Assembly: GCA_937996665.1 (NCBI GenBank)
Contig: CALKUU010000322.1
Coordinates: 1-36,377 of the forward strand
Source: an uncultured Xenococcaceae cyanobacterium
Lineage (GTDB): Bacteria > Cyanobacteriota > Cyanobacteriia > Cyanobacteriales > Xenococcaceae
Direction of reading: 5' to 3'
Length of the DNA stretch: 36,377 nt
In this document: positions 1 to 6,704 of the stretch, piece by piece
How positions within the stretch are numbered: position 1 is the stretch's first letter
Layout of the letters: every line of letters starts with the position of its first letter
Position numbers and translations under genes: made by a program
The notes under the pieces: generated by a model
The model's database searches: none
Told to the model about the DNA's origin: nothing
What the model saw: the letters and a program-made list of their open reading frames with translations, nothing else

Positions 1-2
1 CC

Positions 3-404
3 ATGACACAACAATTAATGAGCAACTTAGCAGCAGAATGCCGAGAGCTTGACGATCAACTTTCCAAAAGAGCGATCGCTCTTGATCCTGGCGGTTATTT
101 CATTATTTATGTTGACCATGAGGCAAAACTCATTTATGCCAAGCATTATACAAATGTGATTAATGAGCGTGGTTTAGCGGTAGATCCTGATACAGGGGAA
201 GTAATTGCCTGTGGGGGCAAAAAAGTTGAGCGCGTAGCGGAGACCATTTTTTCGGCTCGTACCGCTAAAGAGCTTTGTGTCAAAGTAGTTGAAGAACCAA
301 GCCCCTCCTTAATTACAATGCTCGATCATGCTGCCTACTTAGGTCGAGAATTTACTAAAGCTGAATCTGCGTTGATCAACAATCAGGAATATATCCAAGA
401 TTAG
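3..404 (+). CDS. DUF4346-type conserved cyanobacterial protein
   Basis: A 133-residue soluble protein that I recognise as the short DUF4346 family common in cyanobacteria; its biochemical role is not established. The family-like core runs from the SKRAIALDPGGYFIIYVD segment (about residues 20-38) through a predicted beta strand with AKHYTNVIN to the C-terminal LDHAAYLGREFTKAE segment. There is no signal peptide or membrane helix. The ATG lies only two bases into the window, so an upstream start cannot be excluded, though the length fits the family as I remember it. An HIP1 palindrome (72-79) lies inside the gene. The next gene in the same direction starts 160 bp downstream, so co-transcription is possible but not shown. 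Confidence 0.7.
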   Translation: MTQQLMSNLAAECRELDDQLSKRAIALDPGGYFIIYVDHEAKLIYAKHYTNVINERGLAVDPDTGEVIACGGKKVERVAETIFSARTAKELCVKVVEEPSPSLITMLDHAAYLGREFTKAESALINNQEYIQD

Positions 405-564
405 TGACCAGATCAGAATAGTTTGCTGCTGACATCGATACAACCGAGCAACATAATAGAGATAGAAGCAGACAAATGAAAATCTGTCTATAATTGCTTA
501 TTCTTATTTCTTGAAGCGATTATTCTAGAGGTAAGAAAGTTCTATAAATAATCTTTTATTCTCT

Positions 565-2499
565 ATGGTTGTCTCCGTTAAAGTCGATTCTGAGCCAGTT
601 AACTCTCTGCAAGCTCTTCCTGAGATTTGGCAAATATCTGCTCAAAAATTTGGACAAAATATCGCGCTTAGTGCTCCTCATTTAAAGCCGAAAGTCAGTA
701 TTTCTTATCAAGAGCTAGCCCAGAAAATTAGCGACGTTGCGATCGCTCTACAAGCTTTAGGAGTGCAACCCCAAGAGAAAATTGCTTTATTTGCCGACAA
801 TAGTCCGCGTTGGCTGATTGCTGACCAAGGGATTATGCAAGCAGGTGGGGTTAATGTAGTGCGCTCTAGCACTGCCGAGACTCAAGAACTGGCTTACATT
901 TTTCAAGATAGCGATAGTGTGGCTTTAGTTGCCGAGGATCAAAAAACTCTGGATAAATTAATTCCCGAAATCAAAGATCGTAGTTTAAAGTTTGTAATCT
1001 TGCTCTCTGATGAGGAAATTAACGATGACAATCAACTAGATTGTCAAGTTCTCAACTTTAACCAGTTACTAGAATTAGGTAAGGGAAAATCGCTGCAACC
1101 TGTCGAGCAAGGTGCTGATACCTTAGCAACCTTAATCTACACTTCGGGAACGACTGGCAAGCCCAAAGGCGCAATGTTGTCCCACGGTAATCTGTTGCAC
1201 CAGGTCAAAAATCTAGATGTAATTCTTCTTTGCCAACCAGGCGATCGCGTTTTGAGTATTTTGCCTAGTTGGCATGCTTACGAACGAAGTGCCGAGTATT
1301 TCTTATTATCAAGAGGTTGCACCCAGTACTATACAAATTTGCGATCGCTTAAATCTGACCTCAAAAAATATCAACCTAACTATATGGTTGGTGTACCTCG
1401 CTTGTGGGAGTCACTTTACGAAGGAGTGCAAAAGCAATTTCGCTCTCAACCAGAAGGCAAGCAAAAATTAATTAACAAGTTCTTCTCGATTTCAGAACAA
1501 TATATTAAAGCGAGAAGAATTTCTCAAGGTCTAGATCTTGATAATCTTAATCCTAATGCTGGAGCTAAATTAAAAGCCAAAGCTAAAGCGGCTCTGCTTG
1601 CTCCACTGCACAAATTAGGGGACAAGATTGTTTATCAAAAAGTGCGCGAAGCCGTGGGCGGAAAAGTCAAAAGCTTTATTAGTGGTGGTGGTTCTTTAGC
1701 AAAACACCTTGATGATTTTTATGAAATTGCTAATGTTCCTGTTCTAGTTGGTTATGGACTGACTGAAACTTCCCCCGTAACCAATGCTCGTCGCCTGGAT
1801 CGCAACTATCGCAAGACCGCAGGACAACCGATCGCCGAAACCGAGATTAAAATTGTTGACCCGACTACTCGTAAAGAATTACCTCAAGGGGATACGGGCT
1901 TAGTCTTAATTCGTGGTACTCAGGTTATGCAGGGCTATTACAAGAAACCAGAAGCAACAGCTAAGGCGATCGATGCTGAGGGTTGGTTTGACAGTGGTGA
2001 TCTTGGTTGGGTGACGCAAGAAAACGACCTGGTTTTAACTGGTAGAGCTAAAGATACTATTGTGCTGACTAACGGTGAAAACATTGAACCTCAGCCCATC
2101 GAAGATGCTTGTGTGCGCAGTGTTTACATCGATCAAATTATGTTAGTTGGTCAAGATCAGCGGGCTTTGGGGGCTTTGATTGTTCCTAATCTGGAGACTT
2201 TAGCGCAATGGATACAACAGCAAAATTTAGATCTCAATTTACCTGAGCCTACTTCTTCTTTTGAGGAGGTCGCCAACAGCGATTTGAATGATAAATCAAT
2301 TCAAAAGTTATTTAAGCAAGAATTAACTCGTGAGGTGCAAAACCGACCAGGTTACCGAGCGGACGACCGCATTAGTGGGTTTAAGTTTATTGTTGAGCCT
2401 TTTTCTAAGGATAATGGTTTGATGACCCAAACGATGAAGGTGAAGCGTCCTCAGGTGCGAGCTAAATATCAAGATTTAATCGATCAGATTTATTCTTAA
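565..2499 (+). CDS. aas: Long-chain acyl-ACP/acyl-CoA synthetase (AMP-forming)
   Basis: A 644-residue ANL-superfamily adenylating enzyme. It should activate free fatty acids with ATP through an acyl-adenylate and transfer them to acyl carrier protein or CoA; in cyanobacteria the single enzyme of this type (Synechocystis Slr1609-like) recycles fatty acids released from membrane lipids. Visible motifs are the P-loop TLIYTSGTTGKPKG (about 187-200), the GYGLTETSP motif (about 395-405), the SGDLGW motif near 475 and the GRAKDTIVLTNGENIEP hinge (about 493-510), followed by a full C-terminal lid domain. Length is normal and no signal peptide is present; membrane association would be peripheral. Choice of ACP over CoA as acceptor is inferred from cyanobacterial relatives, not seen in the sequence. 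Confidence 0.92.
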   Translation: MVVSVKVDSEPVNSLQALPEIWQISAQKFGQNIALSAPHLKPKVSISYQELAQKISDVAIALQALGVQPQEKIALFADNSPRWLIADQGIMQAGGVNVVRSSTAETQELAYIFQDSDSVALVAEDQKTLDKLIPEIKDRSLKFVILLSDEEINDDNQLDCQVLNFNQLLELGKGKSLQPVEQGADTLATLIYTSGTTGKPKGAMLSHGNLLHQVKNLDVILLCQPGDRVLSILPSWHAYERSAEYFLLSRGCTQYYTNLRSLKSDLKKYQPNYMVGVPRLWESLYEGVQKQFRSQPEGKQKLINKFFSISEQYIKARRISQGLDLDNLNPNAGAKLKAKAKAALLAPLHKLGDKIVYQKVREAVGGKVKSFISGGGSLAKHLDDFYEIANVPVLVGYGLTETSPVTNARRLDRNYRKTAGQPIAETEIKIVDPTTRKELPQGDTGLVLIRGTQVMQGYYKKPEATAKAIDAEGWFDSGDLGWVTQENDLVLTGRAKDTIVLTNGENIEPQPIEDACVRSVYIDQIMLVGQDQRALGALIVPNLETLAQWIQQQNLDLNLPEPTSSFEEVANSDLNDKSIQKLFKQELTREVQNRPGYRADDRISGFKFIVEPFSKDNGLMTQTMKVKRPQVRAKYQDLIDQIYS

Positions 2500-2645
2500 A
2501 GGCAATTTCTTCGCAAAAAAATCAGAGAAATTTTTCCCTTATTGGAGAGGGTTAATTCCCTCGTAAGCAGTGGACAACAGTAAAGATTTGTTATTACCAT
2601 GTCCACTGTGATGGGCTTCTGAGCCATTAGCTCAATCACCAGTTA

Positions 2646-2774
2646 TTAGAAAGTCAACTTTAACCAGTCGAAAATCTCAATTGTGATGGTGCGAGCAATA
2701 CTGATCCGAATTGTGATTGCAACAATTACAATAAGGGTTGCTACCGCCGTTAACGACGGTAAGTTTTTATTCAT
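2646..2774 (-). CDS. Small single-helix membrane protein, 42 residues, unknown
   Basis: A short ORF. The peptide starts MNKNLPSLTAVATLIVIVAI, continues with a short basic turn (IRISIAR) and ends in a WLKLTF tail, so it looks like a single hydrophobic helix of about 18-20 residues with polar ends. The ATG is preceded at 8 nt by AGGGAGA, a fair Shine-Dalgarno match, which is the main support for translation. Size and topology resemble small subunits of photosynthetic or NDH complexes, but I do not recognise the family. A terminator-like hairpin (2814-2852) lies only about 40 bp upstream, so transcription may pass through or be attenuated there. It could still be a chance ORF. Confidence 0.45.
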   Translation of the reverse strand: MNKNLPSLTAVATLIVIVAITIRISIARTITIEIFDWLKLTF

Positions 2775-2813
2775 GGATAAGGTCTCCCTAAGACTAAATT
2801 GAATAAAAGCAAT

Positions 2814-2852
2814 CAAAAACTCTTTACTGTTACAGCAGTATTGAGTTTTTTG
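2814..2852. terminator. Bidirectional terminator or attenuator hairpin
   Basis: An 8-bp outer stem (AAAAACTC at 2815-2822 with GAGTTTTT at 2843-2850) and a 5-bp inner stem (TACTG 2825-2829 with CAGTA 2836-2840) are separated by a small internal loop. Because the outer arms are A- and T-rich, each strand ends the hairpin in a run of Ts, six on the plus strand and five on the minus strand. On the minus strand it lies between the two small ORFs, so it may terminate the upstream one or attenuate the downstream one. Confidence 0.55.
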
Positions 2853-2858
2853 CCTTTT

Positions 2859-2925
2859 AGCTACTAATTTGTAGGTAGCTTCTACAAGATTATTCCCAAT
2901 AATTTTGCTTGAGTAAAATTATTGG
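2859..2925. repeat. Two adjacent perfect inverted repeats
   Basis: The first is AGCTAC (2859-2864) with GTAGCT (2875-2880). The second is CCAATAATTTT (2896-2906) with AAAATTATTGG (2915-2925), an 11-bp perfect stem with an 8-nt loop. Neither has a clear T-run, so they look like structured RNA elements rather than simple terminators. Together with the hairpin at 2814-2852 they make three consecutive stems within 112 bp. Confidence 0.6.
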
Positions 2926-2971
2926 TGATTTCGGAATCGTTTATCTTAGCTTCACAATCCGTCGTGTACAT
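2882..2971 (-). CDS. Possible 29-residue leader peptide ORF
   Basis: The minus strand carries AAGGAGGTGAT (complement of 2970-2980), fully complementary to the 16S rRNA tail. The first ATG overlaps it and opens a 29-codon ORF starting MYTTDCEAKINDSEITNNFT and ending in LLGIIL before TAG. The spacing of about two bases between GGAGG and ATG is too short for efficient initiation, which counts against the ORF. The 3' end of the ORF overlaps a perfect 11-bp inverted repeat (2896-2906/2915-2925), and two more hairpins follow before the 42-residue ORF. It may be a leader peptide, a degenerate gene start, or not translated at all. Confidence 0.25.
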   Translation of the reverse strand: MYTTDCEAKINDSEITNNFTQAKLLGIIL

Positions 2972-3493
2972 CACCTCCTTAAAATCATTTACATAAGTCC
3001 CTCACTATAATTATTCCACGGCAAAAAAATCCCCATTATATGACGTGATTATCTTGGGAAATTCCCCACCCAAAATTTAGGGTTTGCGGTCACTTAGATT
3101 TGAAACTACTAAAGAATAAAGGCTACGACGACAATCAGTAATAAACTGAAAAATCCTTGTATTTACCTTCATGCTTAGACTCTGACTTTGATTGACCACA
3201 CAATTTAACTTTTATAGATACCTCTCATAGATATATACATAAGTCCCAGTACCCATAGCTGGGTCAAACAAACTATTGACCGAATCTCTTCCTAGCACCC
3301 TTAATTCTGCTCAACTGTTTCAAAGTCTTACGAGATAAGAGACTCACAATATCAAAGCACAAGATGATTTACTACCTGTACCTATTCCAGTAAAGAGACA
3401 ATCCCAAAACTCATTACACAACCCCAAAAATTGACATAGCTATCACACTAATTATTCCACGCCCAAAAAAATCAATTTTTGTGATGATGAATT

Positions 3494-3556
3494 TAATAAA
3501 AAAAGCTAGATGATGACCATTCATTGAATGACTACCATCTAACTTATATTTTTTTA
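3494..3556. terminator. Large imperfect hairpin with A-run and T-run flanks
   Basis: TAGATG (3507-3512) pairs with CATCTA (3536-3541), and CATTC/GAATG close the top of the stem around a loop near 3522-3527, with a few mismatches between. An A-run lies to the left and a T-run to the right, so both strands would end in Ts, as in a bidirectional terminator. No recognised gene ends here: the nearest plus-strand gene upstream stops at 2499 and the Uma2-type gene to the right runs away from it. An unannotated transcript is therefore possible. Confidence 0.4.
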
Positions 3557-3590
3557 TCGAACAGATAACTTTTTACCCTTGCTTTTCCTA

Positions 3591-3608
3591 AGTGGGGAAT
3601 TCCCCACT
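3591..3608. repeat. 18-bp perfect palindrome
   Basis: AGTGGGGAATTCCCCACT reads the same on both strands. Its right half and following AAAAAT resemble GGGAAATTCCCCACCCAAAAT at about 3057-3077, and both are preceded at some distance by a shared TTATTCCACG...AAAAAAATC block. It could be a protein-binding site or the end of a decayed element. It lies about 215 bp upstream of the Uma2-type gene. Confidence 0.5.
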
Positions 3609-3821
3609 AAAAATCAACTCAAGAAAAACCCTAATTTTAATAATGTTTTTTGTACAGTAGAGTTAGATTTCATTGATTTGTAGATCCTGTTCCAAAGAAT
3701 TTTTTGATGCTCCCTTTAGAAATGGAGATCGCTCACTAATTTTTAATTTTATTTTCCCCTTACCGAGTAGTGAGGTCAAAAGCAGGAGCTAGAATTTAGG
3801 TAAAGAAATAGTAGCTATGTC

Positions 3822-4397
3822 ATGACAGCAATTAACATTGCCACCTTCACTGATCGCATTAGCGATCGCCAACTCGAACAACTCTGTGCCGACAATCCAG
3901 AAACTAGATTTGAGACTACCTCAGAAGGAAAACTAATCATCATGTCACCAACAGGAAGCGAAAGTGGCAGAAAAAACGGCAGATTGTTTTTCCAGGTGGA
4001 ATTGTGGAACACCCAAACAAAGCTAGGCGTTTCCTTTGATTCTTCGACTGGTTTTAAGTTGTCTAATGGCGCTACTCGTTCCCCCGATGTTAGCTGGATT
4101 AGACTAGATCGCTGGCAAGCCATTCCTAAAGATCAGAAACGCAGATTTGCACCAATAGACCCCGACTTTGTTGTTGAGTTAGCATCGCCCACAGACGATC
4201 TAGACGAACTTCGCAACAAAATGCAGGAGTATATGAATTGCGGGGTTAGATTGGGGTGGCTAATTTGCCCAGACCAAAAACAAGTAGAAATATATTGTCA
4301 AGGTCAGGAAATAGAAGTGTTAGACAATCCCAGTGAGCTTTTCGGAAAGGCTATTGTGCCAGGACTAAGAGTGGATTTAACCGATATCTTTAACTGA
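3822..4397 (+). CDS. Uma2 family (DUF820) restriction-endonuclease-like protein
   Basis: A 191-residue member of the Uma2/DUF820 family, which has many copies in most cyanobacteria and a PD-(D/E)XK nuclease-like fold; its substrate and biological role are unknown. Family motifs are present in order: EGKLIIMSPTG (about 35-45), the DSSTGFKLSNGATRSPDVSW stretch with Asp89, DFVVELASPTDDL with Glu119, then Lys133 in LRNKMQEY and GVRLGWLICP near 141-150. These give a plausible Asp-Glu-Lys catalytic set. An ATG seven bases upstream runs straight into a stop, so 3822 is the sensible start. The Shine-Dalgarno is weak. It converges with the next gene, 39 bp away. It sits alone, without toxin-antitoxin or restriction partners. 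Confidence 0.88.
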   Translation: MTAINIATFTDRISDRQLEQLCADNPETRFETTSEGKLIIMSPTGSESGRKNGRLFFQVELWNTQTKLGVSFDSSTGFKLSNGATRSPDVSWIRLDRWQAIPKDQKRRFAPIDPDFVVELASPTDDLDELRNKMQEYMNCGVRLGWLICPDQKQVEIYCQGQEIEVLDNPSELFGKAIVPGLRVDLTDIFN

Positions 4398-4436
4398 CTA
4401 AATTTAAGCTTTCACCTTGTCTAATTAAATACCCGA

Positions 4437-5948
4437 TCAAACTCCCTGTTCGATAATATCCATAACCTGGAGATAAGCAGGATCTTCGGGTTGAATTTCC
4501 CTCTCTTCGATACTATTTTCTCCGTTGATTGCTCTTCTAGCGTTATCAGCTATCACCACATTGGCAATCAGATCCAAAGATTCTTTTTCGTTAAGATGCT
4601 GAAAAGCATCGACGTATTTGCGACTATGGGCAGGACGTACTGATTCTTGACAATAGTTAGAAAGTTCTCTACTCTCCGTCATCACATCAAAAGCAAAATA
4701 CTTTTCTTCTTCTTCGCCAAATAAAATGCTGTATAGCAAATTAACCATCGAAGTATCGTGATGAGGAAGTGAGTATTTTTCCTCGATTTGTCTCCAGTAG
4801 CGAAGCGCCTTAAGACCTTCTAGTGCGCCCTTATTTAAACCTGCCTCTTCGCACCAACTCTCAAATTCTTCTATACTAATCGGGCAACGACCATATTTTT
4901 GCATGCCCTGAGCCAAAGTTCTTCCAGCCTGGAAATTTCTGGTGGGGTTACCTCGCACAGGAAGCATCATACTCCCCCTGACATCTGCAACCATCGCCGT
5001 CAGTTGAGAAAAAGTATGGTCACGGACTCGCTCCATATAACCACCCTTATTGAGAGTTGCTTCAATTCTAGGTACAGCATAGCCCAACTCAGTAAGGGCA
5101 ATACTTTGCTCAGTATAGAGTTTATGTCGATCTTTGCGATGCATCGAGACACTCGCTGCTTGATCTAAACACTGATTCAGTAGCAGCGTTAGCACTGTTG
5201 GCAAAATACCAGAGTTTTGTTGATGATATTCATAGGCGAACCCAGCCAAAATAGAAGCCATATTTTTGGCAGCTTTAATATATTGAGCCTCAACATTATG
5301 AATTCCTGGAGCTACCTGAATATTAAGAGACAATTTATTGAGTAAATAAGCACCCGTTAAAGCGTTAAGAGCATTGGGGTGACAAAAATTTGCCGTAAAA
5401 CTATCTAGAGGATCTCTCAGGGCGCCATGGCGATGAAACCCAGAAAAGAAAGCTAAATTAGGATTTTTTTCACACAATACATAAGAGTCATTATTGACTT
5501 CATCGTGGCTAAAAGAGCCTGCCAAGCAACCAAGAACAACATTTTTTCGCTTCAATCGTTCGCGAATTTTGCAAGCTTCTGCCAAATCATTGGCGATGTA
5601 TTTACTGTTAGCTGTCAATAAGACCAATTCACAGTTAGCAATTAGATACTCTAAATCATTGGGAACTAATTCTTGATCCTCTTTATGTTGTGCCATGCGA
5701 TACATCTTGGTCACATGGCGAGGATCCATTCCTTCAATCTCAGTTGCCGAGAATGCCCCTAGTAATTCTCTTCCCGGTCTAGTTGCTAACAATAATGATT
5801 TTTCACTTTTCTGCATCGCTGAATTGTAAGCAAGAGAAGCAGGATAAAGACCAACACTGTAATAACCTACCTTGGCTTGACTTAGTTCATGAATGCGTTT
5901 TTTGATACTTATCTTATCTAGGGAGTCCTCAAAAAAGCTATTGCGCAT
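4437..5948 (-). CDS. GpsA-like dehydrogenase-family protein, substrate unknown
   Basis: A 503-residue soluble protein. The order of features resembles NAD-dependent glycerol-3-phosphate dehydrogenase: an N-terminal Rossmann-like segment (VGYYSVGLYPASLAYNSA, about 27-44), a strand-turn LVLLTANSK (109-116), a helical domain with IKAAKNMASILAGFAYE (224-240, Lys225/Lys228) and NPTRNFQAGRTLAQG (334-348), like the NxxR region of GpsA. It is much longer than GpsA (about 330 residues), and the dinucleotide loop lacks a clean GxGxxG/A, so cofactor use is uncertain. The extra C-terminal 150 residues are acidic and helical. I infer a distant member of the GpsA/6-phosphogluconate dehydrogenase superfamily and cannot assign a substrate. 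It is preceded by menI in the same direction across a 182-bp gap. Confidence 0.6.
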   Translation of the reverse strand: MRNSFFEDSLDKISIKKRIHELSQAKVGYYSVGLYPASLAYNSAMQKSEKSLLLATRPGRELLGAFSATEIEGMDPRHVTKMYRMAQHKEDQELVPNDLEYLIANCELVLLTANSKYIANDLAEACKIRERLKRKNVVLGCLAGSFSHDEVNNDSYVLCEKNPNLAFFSGFHRHGALRDPLDSFTANFCHPNALNALTGAYLLNKLSLNIQVAPGIHNVEAQYIKAAKNMASILAGFAYEYHQQNSGILPTVLTLLLNQCLDQAASVSMHRKDRHKLYTEQSIALTELGYAVPRIEATLNKGGYMERVRDHTFSQLTAMVADVRGSMMLPVRGNPTRNFQAGRTLAQGMQKYGRCPISIEEFESWCEEAGLNKGALEGLKALRYWRQIEEKYSLPHHDTSMVNLLYSILFGEEEEKYFAFDVMTESRELSNYCQESVRPAHSRKYVDAFQHLNEKESLDLIANVVIADNARRAINGENSIEEREIQPEDPAYLQVMDIIEQGV

Positions 5949-6130
5949 GATCTATTTTCTTAAATTACCCATTAATCTCGGTTCCAAGTACTTTCTATTA
6001 TCTCAGATTGTTACTAATACTTAACAAGTATGTAAATCTTATAAAGCGATCGCCAATAAATCGGAGAACAAGAGCGGAAAATGACAACAAATCAACTAAA
6101 TTAACTGTCGGTTTTTAGCATTCCCAAAAC

Positions 6131-6529
6131 TCAAATATTTTTTACAATTTCGGCAGGAAGATCGACTCGCGATCTTTTTTGAGAATTAATCGAGACATGT
6201 TTTGTGATCGCTTTAATGATCAATTTTTCAGGATTAGATACTTGAAAAATTTGATATTCAACAGTAAATTCACTGGCGTTAGTTATTTGCACTTGCAGCT
6301 TAATAACTAGGCGATCGCCACAATAAGCAGGAGCAAAAAAATCGATAGAACTATGAATAATGGGTAAGGCAACTTGCTGCTTACTAAGCAAATCTCTAAT
6401 CTTGATATCGATAGAGGCTAACCACTCTTCATAAGCTTCATGGCAAATCGAGAGACCCTTGGCAAAGTAGACAACCCCTGCTGCATCTGTATCTGCCAAA
6501 TAAACTGTACGGAAACAAGCGAAGTCCAT
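6131..6529 (-). CDS. menI: 1,4-dihydroxy-2-naphthoyl-CoA hydrolase
   Basis: A 132-residue hot-dog-fold thioesterase. In cyanobacteria this enzyme (Synechocystis Slr0204 type) hydrolyses 1,4-dihydroxy-2-naphthoyl-CoA to the free acid on the route to phylloquinone, the photosystem I electron carrier. The N-terminal strand and loop RTVYLADTDAAGVVYFAKG carries the catalytic Asp (Asp15) and the VVYF helix start; CHEAYEEWL follows, and SIDFFAPAYCGDRLVI (about 62-77) is the second hot-dog motif. Length is typical, and the protein is cytosolic. It is divergent from secA across a 175-bp region that must hold both promoters. A 4-hydroxybenzoyl-CoA-type thioesterase with another substrate is the main alternative. 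Confidence 0.85.
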   Translation of the reverse strand: MDFACFRTVYLADTDAAGVVYFAKGLSICHEAYEEWLASIDIKIRDLLSKQQVALPIIHSSIDFFAPAYCGDRLVIKLQVQITNASEFTVEYQIFQVSNPEKLIIKAITKHVSINSQKRSRVDLPAEIVKNI

Positions 6530-6704
6530 AGAATTTGTTTAAAATGATAAAATTATTAAGAGTTTTTACAGAAAGTTGATTCTGCTCCATCAAAGTGTGA
6601 CCTGTTTATCATTGAGGTTGTACGTGATGTAAACTTAATCAACACGATGATCCTCTTTTCGAATATACATAAAATCACTTATAACGGTTTAGATATAAAC
6701 AACT

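Larger units (their letters stand above)
2500..3821. other. 1.3-kb gene-poor, structured, repeat-bearing region
   Basis: No ORF of ordinary length is present here. The stretch contains two short minus-strand ORFs (2646-2774 and 2882-2971, listed separately), inverted repeats at 2568-2576/2600-2608, 2815-2850, 2859-2880 and 2896-2925, and a large imperfect hairpin at 3494-3556. It also has an 18-bp perfect palindrome at 3591-3608 and a sequence module present twice (about 3003-3077 and 3445-3613). It could be a decayed insertion, a source of small RNAs, or both. I saw no transposase remnant. Confidence 0.6.

Noticed and set aside
2500-3821. Insertion sequence or transposon in the 1.3-kb gap
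   Set aside because: Repeats and a palindrome are present, but I found no transposase fragment, no matching terminal inverted repeats at the ends and no target-site duplication.
3815-4123. 102-codon minus-strand ORF opposite the Uma2-type gene
   Set aside because: Antisense of a gene with clear family motifs; no independent support.
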